Assembly: GCA_964623315.1 (NCBI GenBank)
Contig: CAZUSU010000010.1
Span: forward strand, 1 to 16,341
Direction of reading: 5' to 3'
Source: CAZUSU01 sp964623315
GTDB taxonomy: Bacteria; Patescibacteriota; Patescibacteriia; Magasanikbacterales; 2-02-FULL-50-9b
DNA: 16,341 bases
Part shown: piece by piece, positions 7,296-13,688 of the stretch
Position numbering within the stretch: the stretch's first letter is position 1
How the letters are laid out: each line of letters begins with the position of its first letter
The notes under the pieces: generated by a model
The model's input: the letters and a program-made list of their open reading frames with translations, nothing else
The model's database searches: none
Told to the model about the DNA's origin: nothing
Made by a program: the position numbers and the translations under genes

Positions 7296-8257
7296 TTAAT
7301 TGGCGTGCATTGCAGAGGCCGATAATCGCTCTTTCGCCGATGGCGGACATGACCGATTCGCCCTTTTGTCGTATCGCAAAAAAATGGGGGTGGCCGATTA
7401 TGTTCCGTGAAATGGTTTCGTCCGAAGCGTTGGTGCGCGAATCGGCGAAGACACTGCACATGGCGGCGTTTCATCAGGAAGAGCGACCGCTTGTACAGCA
7501 AATTTTTGGAAAAGATCCGTTGACCATGGCGCGTGCGGCAGAAATTGTTGAAAAAACATTTGCGCCGGACGGTATTGATATCAATATGGGCTGTCCGGTG
7601 TATAAAATGGTGTCGGATTTCAACGGTGCGTGTTTAATGAAGGATCCGGAGCGTGCCACTGCCATTATTCGTGAAATGAAGCGTGCCGTTGCCGCGCCGA
7701 TTAGTGTGAAAATTAGATTGGGGTGGAGTGATAAAACCGAATGTCTTGATTTTATTAAACGGATAGAAGATGCCGGCGCCGAACTGGTAACGATTCATGG
7801 CCGCACACGGGCGCAAGGGTACAGCGGTTCTGCGGATTGGGAAATGGTTGGTCGCGCTAAAAAGGAGGTGAGGATTCCCGTACTGTGTAATGGAGACATT
7901 CATACGCCGGAAAAAGTTTTTGATGCTCTAAAAATTTCCGGATGCGATGGGGTGCTCATTGCGCGTGGAGCATTGGGGGCGCCGTGGTTTTACCGGTGGT
8001 ATGAAGAAATCGCACGCACTGGTGCGCGACAAACCGAGATAACTCTGCCTGACCGTGTGAAGGTGGTGCTTGACCACGCACACAGGCATTGCGCGGAATA
8101 TGGCCCGCAGGGTGTGGTGACGTTTCGCAAGCATCTCGCCTATTATTTTAAAGGCATTGAACGGATAAAGCCGTGGCGCGAGCAGATGATGAAGGTGACC
8201 ACGATGGAGGAATTGAAGGAGATAATGTATGCCAACTATGAAAACAGTAAACAATAG
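7292..8257 (+). CDS. dus: tRNA-dihydrouridine synthase, DusB-like
   Basis: FMN-dependent enzyme that uses NADPH to reduce specific uridines in the tRNA D-loop. The 321 residues fit the DusB/Dus family. Visible motifs: N-terminal LSPMADMTDSPF (14-25) at the FMN site, GIDINMGCPVYKM (94-106) with catalytic Cys101, SVKIRLGW (138-145) with FMN-contacting Lys140, HGRTRAQGYSGSADW (169-183), LCNGDI (198-203) and the C-terminal phosphate-binding IARGALGAPW (223-232), where the common GRG is ARG. A C-terminal helical tRNA-binding region follows. The start overlaps the acidic ORF by 4 nt and its end overlaps the nitroreductase gene by 29 nt, which places it inside one operon. Which uridine it modifies cannot be told from sequence. 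Confidence 0.94.
   Translation: MINWRALQRPIIALSPMADMTDSPFCRIAKKWGWPIMFREMVSSEALVRESAKTLHMAAFHQEERPLVQQIFGKDPLTMARAAEIVEKTFAPDGIDINMGCPVYKMVSDFNGACLMKDPERATAIIREMKRAVAAPISVKIRLGWSDKTECLDFIKRIEDAGAELVTIHGRTRAQGYSGSADWEMVGRAKKEVRIPVLCNGDIHTPEKVFDALKISGCDGVLIARGALGAPWFYRWYEEIARTGARQTEITLPDRVKVVLDHAHRHCAEYGPQGVVTFRKHLAYYFKGIERIKPWREQMMKVTTMEELKEIMYANYENSKQ
8216..8221 (+). promoter_or_regulatory. Shine-Dalgarno AAGGAG deciding the nitroreductase start
   Basis: A near-perfect AAGGAG lies 7 nt before the ATG at 8229, within the end of the dus coding region. It favours this start over the ATG at 8238. Confidence 0.75.
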
Positions 8258-8828
8258 GACAACAGAATACCCCATTGACGACCGGTTTATCATGCGCTAT
8301 TCACCGAGAGCAATGTCGGGAGAACGTATAGCGACAGAGGAGCTGATGACACTGTTTGAATCTGCGCGATGGGCACCGTCATCCTATAACGAGCAACCGT
8401 GGAGATTCATATACGCAATACGCGAGACACCGGATTTTGCCAGATTATTTTCTTTTCTCGTAGATTTTAATAAGGAGTGGTGCGCAATGTCTGCGGCGCT
8501 GGTGGTCGTTATTTCAAAAAAAACGTTTGAGCATACTGGAAAAGAAAATGTTAATCATTCATCCGACACGGGAGCCGCATGGGAGAATCTGGCTCTGCAG
8601 GCACAGTGTATGAACCTTGTAGCTCATGGCATGAACGGTTTTAACTATGATAGGGCCAAAAAAGAGCTAGATATTCCGGACGGCTATGCGGTAGAAATGA
8701 TGATAGCCATTGGCAGACACGGTAACATTGAAGATTTACCGGAAAAACTCCGAGAGGGCGAAAAGCCCAGTCAAAGAAAAAATCTGGAAGAAATTATTTT
8801 TGAAGGAAAGTTTATAGGTAAAGGTTAG
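8229..8828 (+). CDS. Nitroreductase-family flavoprotein
   Basis: FMN-dependent NAD(P)H oxidoreductase fold of 199 residues; the physiological substrate is unknown (nitro compounds, quinones or a biosynthetic flavin reaction are all seen in the family). Visible motifs: FIMRYSPRAM (20-29) with the FMN-phosphate Arg, LFESARWAPSSYNEQPWRF (42-60), the family hallmark, WENLALQAQCMNLVAHGMNGF (118-138) lining the dimer interface, and IAIGRHG (159-165) near the C-terminus. The gene overlaps dus by 29 nt in another frame and has a strong Shine-Dalgarno, so it is translated independently within the same message. It is the last gene of the plus-strand run and ends directly at the structured block at 8829. 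Confidence 0.92.
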   Translation: MPTMKTVNNRTTEYPIDDRFIMRYSPRAMSGERIATEELMTLFESARWAPSSYNEQPWRFIYAIRETPDFARLFSFLVDFNKEWCAMSAALVVVISKKTFEHTGKENVNHSSDTGAAWENLALQAQCMNLVAHGMNGFNYDRAKKELDIPDGYAVEMMIAIGRHGNIEDLPEKLREGEKPSQRKNLEEIIFEGKFIGKG

Positions 8829-8925
8829 CAGGATTCGCCTCACGCCGCATATTGCGTCGTTCGGGCCGGCCAGCGCGCGATGCGTCCTGCGCACGCTCGG
8901 ACGCGCGCGCTGTCTTCGAATCCTG
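8829..8925. other. GC-rich block able to fold as a three-way junction (possible ncRNA or 3'-UTR structure)
   Basis: Three nested or adjacent inverted repeats fill the region between the nitroreductase stop and the terminator. The outer stem CAGGATTCG / CGAATCCTG (8829-8837 with 8917-8925) is 9 bp and perfect. The first inner hairpin is 8842-8849 with 8853-8860 (7 of 8 pairs, loop TAT). The second is CAGCGCGC + GCGTCC (8871-8878, 8882-8887) with GGACGC + GCGCGCTG (8899-8912), 14 bp with a 3-nt bulge. A GGCCGGCC palindrome sits at 8864-8871. No convincing ORF is present. Strand is undetermined; it would be transcribed at least as the operon tail. Confidence 0.45.
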
Positions 8926-8937
8926 TTTTCACAAACA

Positions 8938-8976
8938 AAAATAAATACCTCCATCATGAGATGGAGGTATTTATTT
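8938..8976. terminator. Bidirectional hairpin terminator between the nitroreductase operon and tRNA-Gln
   Basis: The core stem is 15 bp and perfect (8941-8955 with 8960-8974, loop ATGA); three A-T pairs extend it to 18 bp, the last pairing base 8977 in the tRNA CCA end. On the minus strand it is followed by TTTTTGTTTG, a good U-tract, so it ends tRNA-Gln transcription. On the plus strand it is followed by TTTT and could also stop the operon. Confidence 0.85.
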
Positions 8977-9050
8977 TGGCTCCGAGACCAGGATTCGAAC
9001 CTAGATACCCTGCTTCAGAGGCAGGTGTCCTACCGTTAGACGATCTCGGA
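8977..9050 (-). tRNA. tRNA-Gln (anticodon CUG), CCA encoded
   Basis: The 7-bp acceptor stem TCCGAGA / TCTCGGA pairs perfectly. The anticodon arm is CCTGC-CTCTGAA-GCAGG, giving anticodon CTG (reads CAG). The T-arm contains GGTTCGAATCC and the D-loop AACGGTAGG. The discriminator base is G, usual for tRNA-Gln, followed by an encoded CCA, so the 3' end needs no CCA addition. It lies directly downstream of dnaX on the same strand but has its own promoter-like sequence and terminator. C34 means this tRNA is not itself a substrate for the U34 enzymes encoded nearby. Confidence 0.95.
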
Positions 9051-9060
9051 ATGCCGCATC

Positions 9061-9089
9061 AATATACTAAAATAAACCGATCTATGCAA
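9061..9089 (-). promoter_or_regulatory. Promoter for tRNA-Gln
   Basis: On the minus strand, -35 TTGCAT (9084-9089), a 17-bp spacer, then -10 TATATT (9061-9066). The tRNA 5' end at 9050 is 10 nt downstream of the -10. The -35 overlaps the last codons of dnaX. Confidence 0.6.
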
Positions 9090-10572
9090 CCACGGTGCCT
9101 CCGAACGTGGAGAGTGCGGCATCTACCAGTGGACTTTCGGCTGGCGCCGATACTGCGGCAACTGCCACCGGCGCAACATGAAACGAACAAGCAATGCGAA
9201 CGCCGCACCCTTCTGACAAAATATCCTCCAGTTGTTTTTTTACGGCGATGTCAGAAAGTTTTTCGCAATAGAGCGCAACCGGAACATGAATACGTGCGTG
9301 CGTACCCGTGAGTGATACTAATTGTGCAGACGAAAGCATAATGCCAACTGACGGGAGAAGCTCTGCCAATCTTTCGCGTGCACCTTCCCAATTTTTTTGG
9401 ACGCGATTTTCATCGGGCGATGAATATGAATCGGACTTCATCTCTGTAACGACCGGTTCTTTTCGTATGTCATTTTGATGCGTCGTTTCATATCCTGCAA
9501 TCCATACATGCAGGGGGATGAGCGGCGACGAAACCGTTTTGTGCAGATGTCTTTGTGCGAGTAAGCGTTCCATGCAGTTCCCGAGCCATTGCGTTTTTAT
9601 GCCCCGTGACGCGGTAAGTAACAATGCGCTTTCTGATTCGCTGAACACACCCAGAAATTCCGGTATTCGTCCTGTGGCGCCAATGACCAGTAATTCGTGC
9701 GCATGTGCAATGAGCTGATCGTAGAGGAGCATCAGATCAGTACCCCGTTCATATAAGTTTTCAATCATTTCCAGCGCAACCAATTGTTTGTCGGCATTTA
9801 GCGCAGATAATAAAGCGATACATTCCTCGGTATAGCGCGGCGACAGAATAAGATCGGCCTGCGCATCCGTTATGTGTGACGCATCCATTGCCATGAGTTG
9901 CCCCAGAATTGATTCTGCATCGCGCATGGCGCCGCCGGAAGCGCCAATGATGCGTCCCACCACGGAATCGTCCAGCACCACAAATTCTGCGGCGGCAATG
10001 CGGCGTAATTTTTCTGCCATATTGGTCGGCGGCAGAGGACGAAATAAAAATCGCTGGCAACGCGACGCAACGGTCGCCGGAATTTTATGCAGTTCGGTCG
10101 TTGCAAGCAAATAAACGACGTGTGCGGGCGGTTCTTCAAGTGTTTTTAACAACGCATTAAATGAAGAGGTGGAAAGCATGTGCACTTCGTCAATAATAAA
10201 AATTTTGTAGCGATCACGAGTGGGCAGAGTGCGCGCGTGTTCTATAATATGCTCGCGCACCACATCAACGCCGGTGTGCGTCGCGGCGTCCATTTCTATG
10301 ACATCTATACTGCGACCGGCCATTATCTCCTCACAGCTGACGCATGCGCCGCACGGTTCTGCAGATTCTGCTGGCCGATTGCGGCAATTGAGCGCTTTGG
10401 CAAACACTCGTGCCGAAGTTGTCTTACCCGTACCTCGTGTACCGGAAAATAAATAGGCATGCGATACCGTACCGCGCACGAGTTGCGCGCACAAGGTGTT
10501 GACAATATGTTCCTGTCCGGTGATGTCGGCAAAAAATTGCGGACGATATTTTCTATAGAGTGCTTCTGCCAT
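9082..10572 (-). CDS. dnaX: DNA polymerase III subunit gamma/tau (clamp loader) DnaX
   Basis: ATPase subunit of the replicative clamp loader, which opens the sliding clamp onto primed DNA. The 496 residues hold an intact AAA+ module: N-terminal ALYRKYRPQFFADITGQ (4-20), Walker A GTRGTGKT (44-51), four zinc-binding Cys (63, 74, 77, 80), Walker B IFIIDEVHML (124-133), LLKTLEEPP (141-149), sensor-1 ATTE (157-160) and the SRC arginine-finger motif (170-172). Domain III follows, then a shorter, less conserved tail that could correspond to tau-like sequence. The start ATG at 10572 is supported by the canonical N-terminus. It lies in a 16-bp palindrome and 9 nt after an extended -10 box. The secretion ATPase gene ends 27 nt upstream on the same strand. 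Confidence 0.96.
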   Translation of the reverse strand: MAEALYRKYRPQFFADITGQEHIVNTLCAQLVRGTVSHAYLFSGTRGTGKTTSARVFAKALNCRNRPAESAEPCGACVSCEEIMAGRSIDVIEMDAATHTGVDVVREHIIEHARTLPTRDRYKIFIIDEVHMLSTSSFNALLKTLEEPPAHVVYLLATTELHKIPATVASRCQRFLFRPLPPTNMAEKLRRIAAAEFVVLDDSVVGRIIGASGGAMRDAESILGQLMAMDASHITDAQADLILSPRYTEECIALLSALNADKQLVALEMIENLYERGTDLMLLYDQLIAHAHELLVIGATGRIPEFLGVFSESESALLLTASRGIKTQWLGNCMERLLAQRHLHKTVSSPLIPLHVWIAGYETTHQNDIRKEPVVTEMKSDSYSSPDENRVQKNWEGARERLAELLPSVGIMLSSAQLVSLTGTHARIHVPVALYCEKLSDIAVKKQLEDILSEGCGVRIACSFHVAPVAVAAVSAPAESPLVDAALSTFGGTVVA

Positions 10573-10580
10573 ATGGCAGA
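10565..10580. promoter_or_regulatory. Perfect 16-bp palindrome over the dnaX start codon (candidate operator)
   Basis: TCTGCCATATGGCAGA is its own reverse complement and is centred just before the dnaX ATG. It covers the predicted transcription start and the first codons, where a bound repressor would block both initiation and early elongation. No regulator is known; chance remains possible. Confidence 0.35.
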
Positions 10581-10581
10581 C

Positions 10582-10610
10582 AGAATACCAGAGCAGTAAT
10601 CAAAAAACAA
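10582..10610 (-). promoter_or_regulatory. Extended -10 promoter of dnaX
   Basis: Minus-strand TGGTATTCT (-10 hexamer 10582-10587, TG at 10589-10590), with a weak -35 TTGTTT (10605-10610) after a 17-bp spacer. The -10 ends 9 nt before the ATG, so the mRNA would have almost no leader. The -35 overlaps the end of the upstream ATPase gene. Confidence 0.5.
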
Positions 10611-13137
10611 GTGAACTGCGCGCGCGAATTTCCTCTTCAATAATCGCACGATGCTTGCCGTATTTTAAGCGGGACAGTTGCTTAATCGCCTCGGCTAATT
10701 CTCGGTTACGGGGCGCAAATTTGTTGATGCCCATGTTAAACGGTTTTGCCGCCGTACCGTTGATGAGCAGTTTGGTATAGGCCGTTCGGTTTTCTATGTT
10801 AATAAGGTCATACGAGGTGAACGACGGCGCGAATTCCTTTTGCAAAAATTCTCCGTCTTCTGCGCCCACACGGAATGAAATCATCGTGCCGACGTTGCCA
10901 AAAATAGCATCGCGAATTCTGGTGTCATTATTTTGCGAAAGCTGACCGACAAACTGATGGGCGACAATGAGGCCCAACCGATATTTACGCGCCTCGGATA
11001 GTATGGTGGCGATTGAATCCGTAATAAAGTTTTGAAATTCGTCTATGTACAAATAAAAATCGGGACGCTTATCCGAATCCGTGCGCGACAACGCGGCCAT
11101 CAAAATTTTACCGACCAATATCATGCCAATCAAGTAGGCGTTGAGATCGCCGAGCTTTCCTTTGGACAGCTTCACCAGCAATATTTTTTTCTCATCCATG
11201 ACGGCGCGAAAATTAAACGAACTTTTTTGCTGACCAATAATCGGCCGCATGTAATCGTTGGAAATAAATTGCGTCAACTTGGAGGTGATATAAGGAACCA
11301 TGTTAGCGAGCGATGCTTCGCCGCCGGCCTTTTGCGCTTCTTTGGTCCAAAAATCATACACCGTCGGGTTGGTGCATTTGGTTAATTTATAACGGCGATA
11401 GTCCTCATCTGCCAAAACCTTCGGCACTTCCATGAGGGTAGATCCGCTTGCCGTGTCTCCCATCAAAAGGAGCATAGCGTTGCGCATATACTGTTCAAAC
11501 ATCGGGCCGCCGGTGGCTTTTAGATCATATAACTTGTCAAAAATTTTGAGCATTTCATTAATGACAAATGTTTTTTGTTCGGGATAGCGCTCGTCAAATT
11601 CCAATAAATTTAATCCCTGCGGCCGCTCATAATCCGCCGGATCAAATAAAATAACGTCATCGGCGCGCTCGCGCGGAACATGAGACAACACATCATCAAT
11701 TAAATCGCCGTGCGGATCAATAACACATAAGCCATCGCCGTTTGCAATGTCCTGTGCGGCCAAATTTTCCTGAAAAACACTTTTACCCGTACCGGATTTA
11801 CCGATGATGTACATATGACGCACACGATCCTCTCGCCCAATACGGATATCCGTGCGCAATCCGCGGTATTCATTGAATCCCAAAACAATACCTTCCTTAA
11901 GCACGTTGGGTGGCGGGGGCGCCTTGCGCGCCGTGAGCCATTTAATGTTTGGCGCGCTCGTTGACGGCAAAGGCAAATGATACACGGAAGACAGCTCTTC
12001 TGTATTCATCACGAGGGCGCGATCTTCACGCAGTACGCGATAAATAAAATCCTTAACAATGCGTTTTTGGCCACTCGGCACGGCAACCTGAAAACTGTTT
12101 CCATAATGATAAGAATTATATTGCGAAAATGCGCCGGCCATCTGGTCAAACATAAGCCGCGCGCGGGAGCTGTCTGCCGCCGATACGACGATACGCACAT
12201 TGACATCAAGTCCGGCTCGCGACGCCTTTTCTTCCAATTCCTTAATCACTTCTTGCTCCATGGGCGACAGATGATACGGTTCAATTTGCCCCTGTGCATT
12301 TTTATTTGCTTTTTTAGTCCGGACATATTTATTTAAAAATGTTGAAAATCCGCTCCGCGATGACAACTGCTCAAATTTACCGCCTTGCTGAATCTGGCGC
12401 GCCAGCCATATGCCCTCGGTGCGCCATTTCTTTTTTGCGGATCTAACGACAAATTGAATGGCGGCGCCATCAGGAGCTTGAATTTTTGACATCGCATTGG
12501 TCACCGCATCCAACGGATCTGAGTCAAGCTTTTTATAAGTTTTTATGGGGAACGCATTTTTTCTTTTGTAGGATAAATAGCCGGCAAGAATGGTGCCGTT
12601 CGGCGCAAAAATATTATAGTCCTGCACATCTTCAATGACCGCAGAAGGGAACTGCGCGTGAATTTGTTCTTCCACAAAGGGACGCATCTTGCGCGGCGCG
12701 GCGCAATAAAAATAAATGGTGCCGCCGTGATTAACGATTTCAAAACTGTAGTGATCGGTGCGGCCAGAAAACCACGATCCTATGCCGCGCTGTGCGCGCA
12801 GTCCGCCAATATTTGCAAACACCGTTTCCATGACGGCGATCTGCTCTCTGATTTTTTGAATATTTTCCTGTTCGGGTGCGCCACCCGTTTTGGCATCTTC
12901 CTTGCGCTCCTTGGGTAGGGTAATGAGCATGACATCTTGCGCAAAACTACTGGCATATTCCGTGTGATGATGAAGTAGTAGGCGCACAATTTTTATAACA
13001 GTCCATGCGGCAATTAAGAGACCCACCGAAACTCCCGTGCCAAGACCAAACGTTTTAACGATCGGCAGTGTTTCGGCGCCAAGTGCGCCAAGGGCGCCAA
13101 ATGAGGCGCTGGGGTCAAGGAGCAATTGAAAGAGCAT
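10600..13137 (-). CDS. Membrane-anchored type IV secretion / conjugation-like ATPase (HerA-TraG class)
   Basis: 845 residues. A hydrophobic N-terminal segment (about 29-55, ending in a positive and His-rich stretch) anchors it in the membrane. A large mixed domain (about 100-400) follows, then the motor: Walker A IIGKSGTGKS (444-453), VIDPHGDL (472-479), Walker B FYLYIDEF (694-701) with catalytic Glu700, and VAHQFVGQL (725-733), a polar glutamine motif typical of conjugative coupling and HerA-like ATPases. Proteins of this layout are common in Patescibacteria and are thought to move DNA or protein across the envelope; the substrate is unproven. The gene immediately upstream encodes a Pro-rich helical partner. 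The 25-nt gap between them is a C-rich leader without Shine-Dalgarno. With pilM and a prepilin nearby, a role in DNA uptake or surface attachment is plausible but inferred. Confidence 0.88.
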   Translation of the reverse strand: MLFQLLLDPSASFGALGALGAETLPIVKTFGLGTGVSVGLLIAAWTVIKIVRLLLHHHTEYASSFAQDVMLITLPKERKEDAKTGGAPEQENIQKIREQIAVMETVFANIGGLRAQRGIGSWFSGRTDHYSFEIVNHGGTIYFYCAAPRKMRPFVEEQIHAQFPSAVIEDVQDYNIFAPNGTILAGYLSYKRKNAFPIKTYKKLDSDPLDAVTNAMSKIQAPDGAAIQFVVRSAKKKWRTEGIWLARQIQQGGKFEQLSSRSGFSTFLNKYVRTKKANKNAQGQIEPYHLSPMEQEVIKELEEKASRAGLDVNVRIVVSAADSSRARLMFDQMAGAFSQYNSYHYGNSFQVAVPSGQKRIVKDFIYRVLREDRALVMNTEELSSVYHLPLPSTSAPNIKWLTARKAPPPPNVLKEGIVLGFNEYRGLRTDIRIGREDRVRHMYIIGKSGTGKSVFQENLAAQDIANGDGLCVIDPHGDLIDDVLSHVPRERADDVILFDPADYERPQGLNLLEFDERYPEQKTFVINEMLKIFDKLYDLKATGGPMFEQYMRNAMLLLMGDTASGSTLMEVPKVLADEDYRRYKLTKCTNPTVYDFWTKEAQKAGGEASLANMVPYITSKLTQFISNDYMRPIIGQQKSSFNFRAVMDEKKILLVKLSKGKLGDLNAYLIGMILVGKILMAALSRTDSDKRPDFYLYIDEFQNFITDSIATILSEARKYRLGLIVAHQFVGQLSQNNDTRIRDAIFGNVGTMISFRVGAEDGEFLQKEFAPSFTSYDLINIENRTAYTKLLINGTAAKPFNMGINKFAPRNRELAEAIKQLSRLKYGKHRAIIEEEIRARSSLVF

Positions 13138-13138
13138 A

Positions 13139-13162
13139 GGGGGGGGAGGGGAGTGGGAGGGG
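13139..13162 (+). other. G-quadruplex-type tract before the ATPase gene
   Basis: Four G runs (8, 4, 3 and 4 bases; 13139-13146, 13148-13151, 13155-13157, 13159-13162) with 1-3-nt linkers on the plus strand, which is the template strand for the ATPase gene. It occupies nearly the whole gap between the two genes. The corresponding mRNA leader is C-rich. Confidence 0.6.
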
Positions 13163-13163
13163 T

Positions 13164-13664
13164 TTACAGAGGCGCGTGTTCCCGAACGAATAATACCTGC
13201 ATTTTATCCGATTTTATTTTTGCTTCCTGTTCAAGAAAAAATTCATTGACACCCGGAATAATTTTTAACCACTGATAAATCCATTTCAAAATCTTTTTAA
13301 TTTGCATGATGCCACTCTTAATCATCTGCGCAATTTGTGCCGCCACGTGTTCACCCGTCTGACGAAACAGCGCCTTTTTATTTTCCGGCAATTTTTTATA
13401 AATTTCGGCGATATTTTCCGATAAAATATTTTCTACTTCTTTGGTGAGCGGATCCCGCTCTCGTGGAGTGGGCGCGGGGGAAGATGCCGGTGCAGTAGAT
13501 ACGGGCGCCGGTACCGAAACAGGCAAAGCCGTCTCAATAACCGGTGCTATGATCTGCTCAACCGGTACATCAGCGACACGTTCAATACGCTCCGTTTGCT
13601 CGGTGCTTGCGGACGGCGTTGTGGGCTGTTCAAGGGTGACGGTACTTTTTGTTTCGTCTGGCAT
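13164..13664 (-). CDS. Pro/Ala-rich hypothetical protein with conserved-looking helical C-terminus; partner of the secretion-like ATPase
   Basis: 166 residues in two parts. Residues 1-69 are low-complexity, rich in Pro, Ala, Ser, Thr and Val, and probably disordered. Residues 70-166 are helical (DPLTKEVENILSENIAEIY, then KILKWIYQWLKIIPGVNEFF) with an amphipathic, Trp-containing stretch near 124-143 that may lie on or in the membrane. There is no signal peptide. I recall similar C-termini upstream of this ATPase in other Patescibacteria genomes, which I cannot verify here. It is transcribed with the ATPase gene from a near-leaderless promoter, suggesting a structural or substrate-handling subunit of the same apparatus. 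The ATG at 13664 is the only good start. Confidence 0.8.
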   Translation of the reverse strand: MPDETKSTVTLEQPTTPSASTEQTERIERVADVPVEQIIAPVIETALPVSVPAPVSTAPASSPAPTPRERDPLTKEVENILSENIAEIYKKLPENKKALFRQTGEHVAAQIAQMIKSGIMQIKKILKWIYQWLKIIPGVNEFFLEQEAKIKSDKMQVLFVREHAPL

Positions 13665-13675
13665 AGACGCGCATT

Positions 13676-13684
13676 AGTATAGCA
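13676..13684 (-). promoter_or_regulatory. Extended -10 promoter for the Pro-rich protein / ATPase pair
   Basis: Minus-strand TGCTATACT (-10 TATACT 13676-13681) lies 11 nt before the ATG at 13664. No good -35 is seen. It shares TATACTAAT with the pilM promoter. Confidence 0.55.
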
Positions 13685-13688
13685 CGAT

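Noticed and set aside
9235..9241. Run of seven A in the dnaX mRNA as a programmed frameshift or slippage site (gamma/tau switch).
   Set aside because: It lies near residue 444 of 496, and neither shifted frame gives a prompt stop that would produce a gamma-like short form; no supporting hairpin was evident.
8880..9311. Plus-strand ORF across the tRNA-Gln gene and the end of dnaX.
   Set aside because: It runs through a hairpin terminator and a tRNA on the opposite strand, so it is not a real gene.
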